This document shows positions 41,836-53,777 of a DNA stretch of 64,000 nucleotides, piece after piece. The stretch covers positions 77,901,681-77,965,680 of the forward strand of contig CM055315.2 in the NCBI GenBank assembly GCA_029255685.2. Reading direction: 5' to 3'. A program made the position numbers and the translations under genes. How positions within the stretch are numbered: position 1 is the stretch's first letter; every line of letters begins with the position of its first letter. This DNA comes from Silene conica (taxonomy: Eukaryota; Streptophyta; Magnoliopsida; Caryophyllales; Caryophyllaceae). The notes under the pieces are model-generated. The model did not search any database, had not been told where the DNA came from, and saw only the letters and a program-made list of their open reading frames with translations.

Positions 41836-44262
41836 AGTATAGTCTTTGCATGCTTAAATGGGATCCATATCCATCAAGATCATACATGCATGTACTTATA
41901 ACTTTAGTCTCGTTTATTTATGATTTTATGTTACATTTTTAAGTTTTGACTATTTTGTGATTCATCAATTAGAATTAGGGATATTATAGGTAGAAAAAAT
42001 GTGAGTTTTGGACGGTTTTAATTAGCTTTTTTCCTTAGGAAACAAAGGGAAAAAGCAAACAAATGACCTTTTGATTCTTCATGTATTTCTTGTGATTGGT
42101 AATGTTTGTCAAATTAGATCGAAAATGAAGTTAAACTCAGGCTGACCTGACTATGGCTCGACAAGTTGTTATATTGCCTTCCCTGTTTAAGATTGTTTTT
42201 CGTCATTGTTATACAATCGCCATAGACAAACATTGATCATCGAGTAAATACTAACTGTACAAATACGGATAAAATCTATATATTCCCGTCGTACGAGATT
42301 GTTGGTTTATTGGTATCCACTCGCCATACTAAAACCATGCATCATAGAATAAATGTGTAACCGTGTAAGCACGGACAAAAGATTACATATAAGTAACGAC
42401 TTTATATTAACTAAATTTTTAACGTTATGCCGTTACCCCTTTTAAGTTCATCATTATTATTTTAACTATCGATAAACTAGTTAGGTCAATTGAATTAAGA
42501 AAAAACCATATATGCCATTTAAAAGGGAAATTTGTTATGTATATCGAATGTATCAGCTCACGGTATATTCAAACAAATAAGAATATTAGAAAAAATAACT
42601 AGGGAAATTTTCACATGGAAATTATGGAATTAATATAGTCAACTGACAGCTCCCATTTTCGATATTATTCTTTGAAATCTCCACCAAAGTTGATCATATC
42701 TTCTTGTTAGAGTTAATTGCTTTAATTAACTTAAAAATTGTCACAAAATTACACGTACATAAAAATCATGGAAATTGTGACAATTAGCTTAAGTCATTTG
42801 TTTACATAATTTATATTCATTTTTATTTCTTCTACTTAATTAACATATTCCAGTTAGTAAAAAAAATACAATTTTAAGATATTAAAGATGTTTTAGTTAA
42901 AAATATTTTGTATTAGTCTAGCGATTAATACATATCATATGCATTGCGATTTCTGAAGGATATATCGCACATTCAAATTTTCCCTTTTATTTGTATCACA
43001 TTAACACCTTAATATCGAATCATCTTATTAAAAAGGAATACAAAAATGTGGTCTTACACTAGTTTTGTACAACGGATTCTTTCAATAATTAATTTCACCT
43101 TAATATTGAATCATCTTATTATATCACACATTCGTATTTTCCCTTTTATTTTCATATTTCTTCTATTTAACTTTATTATAATTAGTCAAAAAAATTCTCA
43201 AGTTTAAAATATTAAAGATGTCTTAATTAAAATTATTTGTGTTAGTCTAGTGATGGATACATATGCATTGCGATTTCTAAAGGATATATATATTGCACAT
43301 TCGAATTTTCTCTTTTATTGGTATCACATTAACACCTTAATATCAAATCATCTTATTAAAAACGAATACATAAATGTGGTCTTACACCAGTTTTCTAAAA
43401 CGGATTTATTCAATAATTAATTTCACCCACTAATTCAGATTGCTATGTTTGAATTCGTTTTATAACTTTATGTAAAACCGTCTTGCACAAGATTATCAAT
43501 ATCAGCAAATAAAAAATATACTCCTACGTCATACTCATATGTAAGTATATATGCCTAATATATAAATATATCAAAAATCATATCTTCCCAAATATGGACT
43601 ATATTGTTGAGAAACTTAAATGGTAACTTGAGATTTTATGTCAAATATACACATAATTGCCTCTTTTCCCATGACCATTTTGCCTAATAAATCAACTTTT
43701 ATGATCTTCTTTTCAAATTTTAAAACAAATTTGCAATTTATCTTCACACTTATACCCACAGGCCACAACTCAAAATATAAAATTATGAAAATTTATTCCT
43801 CGCCAAATTTAATTTCTTTTCTAATTATCCCTCCGAACAAATTAAAAATAACACGAATTCTTGCATAAAATTATCAATTTTGAATTTCATTTTTGTATTG
43901 ATCAGTAATATACGGAGTACAACCCATAATTTCATAAACGATGTCTAACAAAATCACTTGTTTACGAGAAGATGATGATGCCCTTTGTCACTTCCAAACA
44001 CTGATTGCACAAACTTAATTATAAGCAAATAAAACCTAGACTAAAAATTAGGTTCACATGTAGATGAACCCTAATTGATCATTAAACTATATTTACAATT
44101 ATCCCCACTATATTATCGGTCTATAGTTACATAAAACAATAATTATAATAACAGACCAATTAATTTTATAAATTGGGGACAATTTCTAATTAAAATTAAA
44201 CTAAAAAATACACTTAATTAAAGCTAAAATTGAGGTTACTAATCAAACGGATGATTAATTAG
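41836..44262. repeat. AT-rich spacer with a ~335-bp duplicated block
   Basis: No gene. Segments at about 42870-43105 and 43205-43440 are related copies, sharing GATATTAAAGATGT, TGCATTGCGATTTCT, GTATCACATTAACACC and ATGTGGTCTTACAC in the same order. The rest, including the 3' flank of the zinc-finger gene (44000-44262), shows no coding signal. Confidence 0.6.
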
Positions 44263-45834
44263 CTACTCAAAATCAAAAGTGATAACATCACCAACCTCAT
44301 CATCTTCATCGTTATTAACATCGTTCATCATTGGTGGCTCAACATTAAGATCAAAAGGCTCTGAATTACCATTCCAACCCGTTTGATAACCAGTTTGACC
44401 CGGTGACGACGAGATATTATCCGTCCAAGGAACATAATGAGACCGTTGGTGTCCTCCTAGGGCTTGCCCGGATGCAAATGTCTTGTTACATGTCTTACAC
44501 TTATGTTCCCCAATCACGGCCGCTTCCACATCATCTTGACCCAAACCATCCTCACTATAATTATCACCACCAATATCACTAATTAGTCCGGTATCTGTTA
44601 ACCCTGACGCGTCAACACCCCGAACCATGTACTTGTCTTTGTTGTGACTTGACCTATGGCCACCCAAAGCTTGATAGGTAGAGAATGATTTGCCACAAGT
44701 AGTGCAAACAAACTTATTAACATTAATCTCAATTGGATTAGGATAATGATGATTAAGCTCAATCGACTCGGAATGATAATTAATCGTCTTGTTATTGATC
44801 TTCACAACTCTCTCATCATTAATCCCTTTGATTATTGGAGGAGAGGATGATGAAGGCAGTACCTTATTTGATGAATCACCCTGATTATCAAAATTGTTAT
44901 GAACCCTAATTACTCCATCATCATCATCATTAACCTTATAATTAGGCAAAAATCCCAAATTCTTAAGATAATAAACTTCATCTTCGTCAAAAAATCTCTC
45001 TTTATTATCTTCATCATTAATTACAATCAAACCCTTACCCTTCTTATTAGCTCTACTAGCATCTTCATCCTCATCCTCATCCTCATCAAAACCCTCAACA
45101 CCACCATCACCAACCCGAAAGGACTCGTTCCGGTCCCGGGCCCCACCGCCGCCAGCTAAGAGCAACATTAGGTCAGCAGCAGCCTCAGCGTGGGACCCAA
45201 AGCTGGAAGAAGAAGACCCAACCGGGGAAGAACACAAACCCTTTCGGCCTCGCTTCCCAGTAACCCTCCAAGATCCCAAGCACTTGAGCCTAGCCTCAGC
45301 CGCGGAGGAAGCCGCTTCCTCTGCGGCTACGTAGTGCTGAGGTGGGTTCATCCCGCGCCAATGACGGTTGGGATGAGACCTCATATGACCAAATAAAGAC
45401 TTCAAAGAAGGGAATTCCTTAGGACAAAGTTCACACTTAAACACACCTTTGTGTGTTTCTCCAGTCTCCGCCACTTCTGGGCTCGACATCGAGTTTGATG
45501 TCGAGCCCAGCTTGGCGGAGACCTTCTTGTTAGCCTTGTAGTTAGGCGCGTGAACCCTCATGTGACCTCCTAGGGCTTTTCCATTACTGAAAGTCTTGTC
45601 GCAAAATTCACAAATCCGTAAATTCACTTCCTTCTCATGATCTTCTTCGTGTCGATCTTCGTCATCTTCTCGTTTGTTGGAAGCTGAATTAATTAAAGTA
45701 TTATTTTTTTGAAGGTAATCTTGTTCATTTTTAGGTAATTTGAGCTTGATTCGTAAACTAGAGTTGAATTCTTCAAGCTTAGGAGAGTTATCAGGAGTGA
45801 TTGTTTGAGTGAAAAAGGAGTCAGATTCCGCCAT
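44263..45834 (-). CDS. Four-finger C2H2 zinc-finger repressor with EAR motif (ZAT class)
   Basis: Plant C1-type C2H2 proteins bind DNA through QALGGH fingers and repress through a C-terminal EAR motif, often in stress or growth responses. This intronless frame gives 523 residues. Fingers are at about 75-95 (CEFCDKTFSNGKALGGHMRVH in pattern), 134-154 (variant SLFGH), 377-397 (YQALGGH) and 446-466 (GQALGGH). The EAR motif FDLNVEP is at 494-500. KRGRKG near 193 is a candidate nuclear signal. Acidic runs (DEDEDEDED at about 250-258) and Gly/Ser stretches fill the linkers. The order of two N-terminal and two C-terminal fingers resembles ZAT4/ZAT9-like proteins, but I cannot pick one orthologue. 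The ATG at 45834 is the first in frame; the upstream sense strand is CT-rich, as in a 5' UTR. Confidence 0.92.
   Translation of the reverse strand: MAESDSFFTQTITPDNSPKLEEFNSSLRIKLKLPKNEQDYLQKNNTLINSASNKREDDEDRHEEDHEKEVNLRICEFCDKTFSNGKALGGHMRVHAPNYKANKKVSAKLGSTSNSMSSPEVAETGETHKGVFKCELCPKEFPSLKSLFGHMRSHPNRHWRGMNPPQHYVAAEEAASSAAEARLKCLGSWRVTGKRGRKGLCSSPVGSSSSSFGSHAEAAADLMLLLAGGGGARDRNESFRVGDGGVEGFDEDEDEDEDASRANKKGKGLIVINDEDNKERFFDEDEVYYLKNLGFLPNYKVNDDDDGVIRVHNNFDNQGDSSNKVLPSSSSPPIIKGINDERVVKINNKTINYHSESIELNHHYPNPIEINVNKFVCTTCGKSFSTYQALGGHRSSHNKDKYMVRGVDASGLTDTGLISDIGGDNYSEDGLGQDDVEAAVIGEHKCKTCNKTFASGQALGGHQRSHYVPWTDNISSSPGQTGYQTGWNGNSEPFDLNVEPPMMNDVNNDEDDEVGDVITFDFE
45464..45532. repeat. Long inverted repeat inside the zinc-finger coding sequence
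   Basis: The arms GTCTCCGCCA-CTTCT-GGGCTCGACATC and GATGTCGAGCCC-AGCT-TGGCGGAGAC pair over 22 of about 27 positions, with a small internal bulge and a 6-base GAGTTT loop. It lies between fingers 1 and 2 (about residues 102-123, VSAKLGSTSNSMSSPEVAET). Confidence 0.9.
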
Positions 45835-46117
45835 GGATGGATGAGATTAAAGAAGATGAGCTAGTGAAAAATGGGTATGAATCAATAAATTAAATGAAGG
45901 AAAGAAGGCAAGTGAAAGTAGGGCAAGAATTAAGAAGAGAAGAAGAAGGAGAGGGAGAAGGAGAAGGCGGCTTTTAGGATTCTTAGGAAATGAGGAGAGT
46001 ATATATCTCAAGTATTTTATGTGTATATATTAGTCTATAATTTTGTGACTAATTAAAAGATATACTCAATTCTAAGTGGTGGATATTATTATAAACTAAA
46101 GTGGAGTATTCCGATTT
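45835..46117 (-). promoter_or_regulatory. 5' UTR and promoter side of the zinc-finger gene
   Basis: On the sense (minus) strand this is a CT-rich leader (complement of GAAGAAGGAGAGGGAGAAGG near 45943-45965). TATATACT near 46000 (complement of AGTATATATC) could be a TATA box. No further sites are claimed. Confidence 0.35.
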
Positions 46118-46253
46118 TCGAGAGACCGTCTCTTATTATATTAACGAGTGATAATCAGTAAATAAGCTAAAAATAAACTAAAGGAAAAAGTAAATTATAT
46201 AAAAATAATTAACTTATGAAAAAGGTCTCTAATTGATATTAATAAGAGAACGT
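46118..46253. mobile_element. Short MITE-like element with GAGAGACCGTCTCTTA ends
   Basis: The left end GAGAGACCGTCTCTTATTAT and the right end, whose complement reads AACGTTCTCTTATTAATATC, are inverted relatives. The GAGAGACSGTCT core resembles the family at 5881 and 30006. Borders are approximate. Confidence 0.5.
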
Positions 46254-46829
46254 TTCCCTTAGAAATTTGTGAAATGTGTATTTTATTGAATTGATGAGGT
46301 TGTTATTTGAAGAGTAGTGGTGGTGGTGGTGAAAAATTAAGTTAAGAAAAAAAAAATTGGAGTTTTGTGGAAGGTAATGACAAATTCTGGTGTTTTACTG
46401 GAGGATCGTTCACCTTATACTTGAATCTTTAAAAATATAATGTTTCATTCACGAAGGACACAACAATTTTTCCGAGTCTAATAGAGAAGCATAGTTAATT
46501 GTTTTTATTTAATTTACAAGGGAAAAAAGGAATAATATCACCAATTATATATACCGTATACACACGTCATTTTGATATTCTTAAGAACATTTTTTTTTCC
46601 AAAATATACGAGTAAGTATTGGCAAAACATAGATATATAAAAAAAAGTGAGGAGTATGAGATAATAATCAACATGCTTATCATGAATGGATACTCTAGGA
46701 CTAGCTAGCTCAAAAAATTTTACTTAGACTACCTAATTTTTTATAAGTTGAGATCTTTCGAATTTATAAAACGGTATTTCTAACAAGTGTCTAAGGTTGA
46801 GTTATAGAAAGAATTGAATTTTTTTTGTA
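46254..46829. other. AT-rich spacer, no gene seen
   Basis: No supported feature apart from a GGT-rich stretch (GTGGTGGTGGTGG near 46318). Confidence 0.3.
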
Positions 46830-48110
46830 ACAAAATAGGGAATAAATACGAGTATTGAGACAAAATAGTAGTTAAATCAGAACATTCGAAAAAAAATCAG
46901 GAATTTATGGCGGTATGATCGACCAGATCGACACACGCAATCTGTTGTAAAAAAGAAGATAATTTGTTATATATATCCATCGGAAGTACATCACCTACAC
47001 CATAATCAATAAGAAACTAGAATTATTAACATTGACGTTATTAAAACCATCCTTATACAAAACTATTTTACAAAGTATTGTAAAACTAAGTGATATTACC
47101 ACTCATGCTAAACTTGATATTACCACCCTTGTTAAACTTTTTTTAAATTAAATAACGAGATAAGTTTTATTTAGACCATAGTAATTAGAAAAAAAATTAG
47201 CAATGTAAGTCGGTGTGATCGACCAAGTTTATCACTCACTCACGCACAATATGTTGTAAAAAAAAGATAATTTTTTGTTTCAAATCAGCGCACTTATGCT
47301 AAGGGTGAGAATCGAACTCACACCTTCATGATTGAAATAAAAGTGTTCTTATTACTTGAGTTAACTCTTATTCTCACATCATCATACGCTTTAATTAATA
47401 AGTAAACTAGAATTAATAACATTGACCAAATTACAATCGTCCTTATATAGGACTGTTTTACAAAGTATTGTAAAATGAAGTGATATTATACCACTCCGGG
47501 TAAGCTTGAAATTACCACTTTTGTTAAACTTTTTGTAAGTAAATATAGCATAAATGCGAGATATTGAGGTGAAATGGTATTTAAATCAGAGTATTCAGGA
47601 AAAAAAATTAGGAATTTAAGACATTGTGATCGACCAGATCCGTCACACACAATCTGTTATAAAAAAAAGATAATTTTGTTATATATGTCCCATCGAAACT
47701 ACATCACTCGTATACCTTAATCAATAAGAAAACTAGAGCTAATAACATAGACCATATTACAATCATTCTAATATAAAACTATTTTGAAAAGTATTGCAAA
47801 ATCAAGTGATATTACACTAGTGCTAAGCTTGATATTACCCGTACTCTTGTTAAAAATTGTTTTAAGTAAATATGATATAAACAATGAGGTACTAATAAGA
47901 TAAAATAATATTTAGATCGGATTTTTCAAAATCAGGAATTTAAGGCAGTGTGATTGATCAAATCGTCACTGATAATCTGCTGTAAAAAAACAGAAAAATT
48001 GTTATATATGTTCATCGAAACTACATCACCGCACACCCTAATTAGTAAGAATTTTGCAATTGATAACATTGTTCATATAAAAGTTTAATAAATCTATATA
48101 TAATCGTTTT
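46830..48110. repeat. Four degenerate tandem units of ~320-390 bp
   Basis: The phrase order GTGTGATCGACCAGAT, CACAATCTGTTGTAAAAAA, CATCGAAACTACATCAC, AATAACATTGACC, CAAAGTATTGTAAAA and GTGATATTACC repeats, with AACATTGAC-like marks near 47025, 47413, 47733 and 48063. The second unit has an extra piece (about 47280-47370) containing GGTGAGAATCGAACTCACACC. Confidence 0.75.
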
Positions 48111-49764
48111 ACCTAAATGATGTTGTAAACCCCGTAATAAAATAACCCAATTAATCGTTTTAGAGTAAACTAAGTCATATAAATAGGCGTAATAATGATA
48201 AAATTTATTATTTAAATTAAGATGTACGATAATCTGATACACCCGGAATAATCGAACAAATTTTGAAAAAAAATTACATCATTTATAGACCAATTAGTGA
48301 GACTCATTCATAGACTTTAAACAATTGAAAACTAAGGTTGAGATAAAATTCTATGTTACGGACTTAATTATTTCTACTATGGGAGTTTGTGAATGGAAAA
48401 AGGAAAGTTCCTTATTCCTTAACCTCCTTATCTTATGGCCTTCAAATTAAATTTATTTAATTTGTTGGGATATTTCTTTGCACTCTTTTCCCTTAATATA
48501 TGGGGTTAGTCTTTGACTCTTTAATTTCAACCCATTTTCTTCGTTTCCTTTTTATGGAACCAAAACCATAGCAATAATCCACAGTTTGTTTAGCTATATA
48601 ATGTGGTTTTTATTTACTAATATCTCCATTTTCCTATTTTCTTTCGATTTGCTCCATTGAAAACTTCAAAACGTACCTTTGACCGTTTTTTCATATTAAT
48701 CGTAAATGTTTTAAATTTATAAATAAATAGTTTTTATTATTCAATTTATTTACGGTCAAAGTTCAAAAAATTGGAAGAAAAATGAAAAATGGAGGAAGTA
48801 TTTCACTTTCTTTTTTTAACAATCGGATACGTTTTTATACGATTCAAGCATTTCTAACTATATTATGCGCCAGAAGATTAACGAATATAGAAATATAACG
48901 AGTATTAAAACCGTGAAAATATTCTCCTAGCTCTAAAATATCACAAATAAATGAATTAATATAGCGACACTATTTCACTTATTATGCTCAAGTAAGTGTA
49001 TAACTTTTTAGTTTCCTCTAATCTTGTTGTATGTTATTTAATTTAATCTTTACAATTGAACTATTAGTTGTCTACAACTCTACTTATTAAGGTTTATAAT
49101 GATTAATGAGTGTATCTAATGCAATTTAATTTACCTCACTTAATGATAATAAAAATAAAGACTGTATATATGTCATCCTAAGTTGATGATTTGTTTTAAA
49201 TAAATGGTGAATCGTGGTCTCAACTTACCAAAAGTTTAAAATGTCAAATTTGATGGATTAATAATAACCAAAAATACAAAGAAAATGAAAAAAGTTACAT
49301 GGTCTATCGATCTTGTGTGCTAGGAATTAGTAGACATACATGTGTTCTCTCATGGTCGGGTAGATTACGAGGTATTTGGTAAATGGTATATTAATTGATT
49401 TTTAATATATTTAAGAGTTTTAACTTGTTTAATTATTAATTAATATTTTAAGACCCTGTTTGATAAATAACATGGTGAAAGAGGACATGTAGAAATAAAA
49501 ATAAACTTAATTCTATTTATTTCTTATAAACGGATATAACTTTAATTTTTTAAATAAAAATTATACCAATATTTGTACTTTAATTCTACAAAAACCACAT
49601 CTTATAAAACTAGCTAAAACTGAAAATTAATAATATAGTTGAAATTATGAGCTAACATTAATTTTTAATAAATATTTGGTAAAATAAATGAAAATTTAGT
49701 TGATTTTTGGTGAAATTGTGTAAGAACATATGAAAATAATTTAATATCACAAATTCCTTACAAC
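48111..49764. other. AT-rich spacer, no gene seen
   Basis: I see no open frame with protein character, no paired ends and no clear repeat in this stretch. Confidence 0.3.
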
Positions 49765-50577
49765 ACAAGTATAAGGGTCGGCAAAACTAACTGAAAAGGT
49801 GATACCCGAAACCTGAAACCTAAAAAGGTAGCTGAAAAGGTACCTGAAAGCTAAGACCTGATAAGGTAGCTGATTTTTGTTAAAACTGTTTGGAAACTAG
49901 CTGAAAAGGTAACTGATATTTGACAAAATGACGTAAAAGGACATGGTTTATTATTGATATCTTTTACGTTTTTACTATTATTCTTGTGTTATTATAGACA
50001 AATGACCGAAACAAATAGAGTAGTAACTTCTGAATAGAATTGGGCACTTAAAATGGTACTGAAAAATGCCTACACTTCCAGGATTTCTTCATGTACATTG
50101 TTTCGAATGAATTAGCCATTAAAATCGAGTTATAGGAATAAATTCAACTACTAGCTTTTATATACACATGATTCATGCCCAAAGAATTTCAAAATTAATA
50201 TATAACGATTAGGTAAAAAAAAATTTAAAAAATATATCCTCAAAAATATACTATTGATATAAAAATTAGTTTTCTATTAAAGTCATACACACAAAAAAAA
50301 AAAAAAAGTTTACGTAAGGATTTTGTCGTGGGTTTAATTTTGTTAATTAACGTTATAAAATCCGAGGGTAGAATAGGTAAAGAAAAATGAATCAGGTACC
50401 TGATTTGTCAAATGTTACATGAGGTAGCTTTTTATTTCAGGTACCTGTTTCAACTTTTTTCAATCCAAACAGGTAGTTGTCAAACACTCTAAAAATAATA
50501 AGCTACCTGATTGTTTTGGCAAAGAAGTTATTTTAGGCAAATCAGGTAGCTGAAATGGCTTGCCAAACAAACCCTAA
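49765..50577. mobile_element. Putative non-autonomous DNA element with GGTAGCTGA repeats
   Basis: AGGGT-GGCAAAACTAACTGAAAAGG at the left and a right end whose complement reads AGGGTTTGTTTGGCAAGCC are partly inverted relatives. Subterminal words GGTAGCTGA or GGTACCTGA and their complements crowd both ends (49800-49925 and 50395-50555). No coding frame and no clear target duplication, so the assignment is tentative. Confidence 0.45.
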
Positions 50578-50676
50578 ATCTATCCAAACCAACATTTTTA
50601 GGGTAGGGGGTGATTGTGCTCTTCACCCCTTAGTTGTAACTTATCACGGTTGTAAACAAGACTTACTAATTTAATA

Positions 50677-50961
50677 CTCGCTCCTACCCATTTAAAGTGT
50701 CTCATTGTACATTTCCGTCTATTCATCAAAGTGTTCCGTTGTCCATTTTTAGTAAGTTTTTTTACCAAGCTTTTACCATTCTACCCTTATTAATTTTCAT
50801 TTATTACTCACCCACCCACATATTACCGTACTTACTTTATACAAATCATAAAACCCTCTCTCCAATTTACATACCCTACTCAACCAAAATATTAAACAAC
50901 TAATATCTCATAAATTTTGTTCTTTCATAACAATGGGACACTTAAATTGGGTAAGAGGGAG
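50677..50961. mobile_element. Stowaway MITE, 285 bp
   Basis: The left end CTCGCTCCTACCCATTTAAA and the right end, complement CTCCCTCTTACCCAATTTAA, form inverted repeats of about 30 bp that continue into GTGTCTCATTG and GTGTCCCATTG. TA flanks both sides (50675-50676 and 50962-50963), the Stowaway/Tc1-mariner signature. Confidence 0.85.
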
Positions 50962-50963
50962 TA

Positions 50964-53135
50964 TAACAGAATGAAAGGGTAAACACAAGAAGATGAAATC
51001 TCACTTCAATACTTGAAATCTCAAATGTTATCCTAAATAACATTTTATTTCAGATAATAGATAACTGAAATTTTGGTCAAATAAACTATCTAAATTTACT
51101 TGTCAAACAAAGTCTTACGATAGAATGCTACCATTATAATAAACAAAAATTTATAAGTAATTATTCTTTTTGGGATATGTTATAATGTACCCGAGTTTTT
51201 CAATTTTTGATGTTGTATCCCTACATTTTTAAAATTCTATAATTGTGTGTTTGGAAATCAATATTGTATTTTCAAATTTGGATTTGGATCAATTTACTTG
51301 TTTGACAAACTTACTGGATTTGAATTTGGAAATTCAACCAAATCCAAGTAAGCCTAAAATAACCACATTTGAAATCCACCCTCCAACCCCTCATTTCCAA
51401 ATCCTTATATTTACTTTGCTAATTTCAAATGACACAATTCAAATTATATTCATATAGTCAAACACTCTCTAATGTATTTCTAAACTCGATATATTTGTCT
51501 ATATCATGACCTATTTATTGTCTTTGTAACTTAGTTTGTTAATTAATCTATTAAATTGTCTATTTATCACTTTAATTACTCGATAACGAACTCATTTACT
51601 TACTAGGCCCACTAACCAGCCAATTAATAATCCTATTTAACTCAATTTCATCAAAATTTCACTATCATTTGATGTTTAATAGCGATTTCTTTTAATAATA
51701 GTTATAGTTTGTACTTATAAGTAATTTGTAATGTTTTCATATAGAATGGTGATATAATATTAATGGATCAAACAAAAGGTCAATATGCGCTTTTTTGGTA
51801 GTGATAAAGTTAATTGAGATTTGAGAAGGTCATGATCGAGAAGTTATATACACCATAGAATTTCAAGAATATAGGAGTATAGTATAAAAAAACGAAAAAT
51901 AATTTCAAAAATGTAGGACAATATAAAAAACCGAAAAATTCCTGAGTAAACTCTGAAATATCCCTTTTTTATTATTAAAACGGTCACATTTTTTCGTCAT
52001 AAAAAAAAACATAGTTTAAAACTTAGATGGTATCCTTATGTTTTTTTTCATATTTTACGGGTACCTCTCTTTTCCCACTAAAAAACTTTGACTCCGGCCA
52101 TATAATTCGTGGTAACAAGTATGAAACGCAACGATTCTTTTTTTCAAATTGATCTTGTTAAAGAGATATTCGATTTGGAAAAAAATACTACTATTTTCGG
52201 AACATACTGCAAAAAATTAGTAAATTACGGTCAATAAAATATTTTTAGCCTAATAAACTTTGACCGACTAGGCGACTATATCTCACCGTTACGAGTTCGA
52301 AAAGTAACAATTTCCTTTTTCTTCAAATTATTCGTCTTTACAAGATCTTTAATTCGAAAAAAATTATCATTTTCAAGTTTGTGGCAAGGGTATAGACTAT
52401 AGACGATCAAAATTTATTAATTCCACGAGGGTACCGCGCAGAATATTCCTAACTATTTAAACTATTTATTTAAACATTTACTCTTAACTTGTTGGGTTGT
52501 TTACTTGGCTTTTTTATTTTCCCTCTAAAGCATGCACACAACACACTCAAGTCTCACCAACCCACACGGCACAAACACCTTCTAACCTTTTTCCACTTTC
52601 CATGGTAAAATCTCATTCATTCATGGTAATTCCTCATCCTTCTATCATTTTCTCCTTTCTTTTCGTGATTCCTTTATTTCTATTTTATTTATTGGGCTTT
52701 GTTTAATTTTATTCGAATTATTCATTAAAATTTAGACATGTGATTATATGAACATTTTGCGTATCTATACTATAATATTAATATGATCCTAACAAATCAA
52801 CAATAATAGTATCCAAAGTATCGGTTTTTGGATGTACGCAGTCTTAACCTTTGGTTAGCAACAACTGACGGTTTTCCGAAAGTATTAATATGATATCTGG
52901 GTGTTCTTAATATTGACCTTGCTCATCATTGTTTGATTTTATTTCTATTTTTGTGTAGTTGTTCTTGGTAATTACTTAGAATTGAATTGAATTGAATTGA
53001 ATTGAAAAATCTAATTTTAATTTGGCTACTTTCTAATTTAAGATTATACTGTCAATCAGTAGTGAGGGAATGATGCTGTCTTTTGATTTCCTTAATTGGG
53101 TTCTTCTTCAATTTGATTGCCACGAATTATAGAAT
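50964..53135. other. AT-rich spacer, no gene seen
   Basis: No supported gene. A (GAATT)n microsatellite of about five units lies at 52981-53004. Part of the right end may be promoter of the RING gene. Confidence 0.35.
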
Positions 53136-53377
53136 GAGACCGTCTTATACAGTGAGACACTTAAATAGAGTACTTACTTGTTACCTATGTTACCCACACT
53201 CGTTTAGAAGCATCAAAAATGTCAAACTCGGCTGTATTTGTGAAAAATAAACATATTTTGGTTTAAAATGAGGCGCCCAAGTGTCATACCATAGTGTCGG
53301 ACACGGGTATGCGAGGGAATTAGAAGAGTCGGAAGTGCCGTCTTATGTACTCTTATATAGTGTAATACGGTCTTACA
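53136..53377. mobile_element. Element with GAGACCGTCTTA-type inverted ends
   Basis: The left end GAGACCGTCTTATACAGTGA and the right end, complement GTAAGACCGTATTACACTAT, are inverted relatives. The interior carries the dispersed GTGTCGGACACGGGTATGCG block found inverted at 40076-40210. Confidence 0.5.
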
Positions 53378-53777
53378 CGAATAACACGATAATATTAAAT
53401 ATTGTTTATTGTATAGCAACAACATCCACATTACCTAGTGCCTCAATCGCTCCCGCAAATTGCGGGATAATGGGGTTTGGATGTTTGTAGCATTACCCTT
53501 GTGTTAGCAACGCAAAGAGATTATTGCCGAATAACCCGAGATGAAAATTGCGTCGAGAATTGTATATTGTTTATTGTATATTAAATATGATTTCTAATTA
53601 ATGAAATCTGGATATCTGGATATGTTGTCAACTTTTCTGATATGTTGCTGTGTGTTTGTTGCTGAACCTGAAATTGAGTGAATTTGTTGATGCAGAATAA
53701 AATATAATTTGGTAAGTGGATTTTGAGATTAGTGGTGGAAAACTGAAAGGAAGGAAGAAGCTAGAGAGACAGATCTA
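53378..53777 (+). promoter_or_regulatory. Upstream region of RING gene, probable 5'-UTR intron
   Basis: A likely splice acceptor, GTTGATGCAG, ends at about 53696, leaving an 82-base leader before the ATG at 53778. The upstream exon and donor were not identified. Confidence 0.4.

Noticed and set aside
47300..47370. tRNA gene
   Set aside because: Only a B-box-like phrase is present; no acceptor stem, D arm or anticodon arm could be folded by eye.
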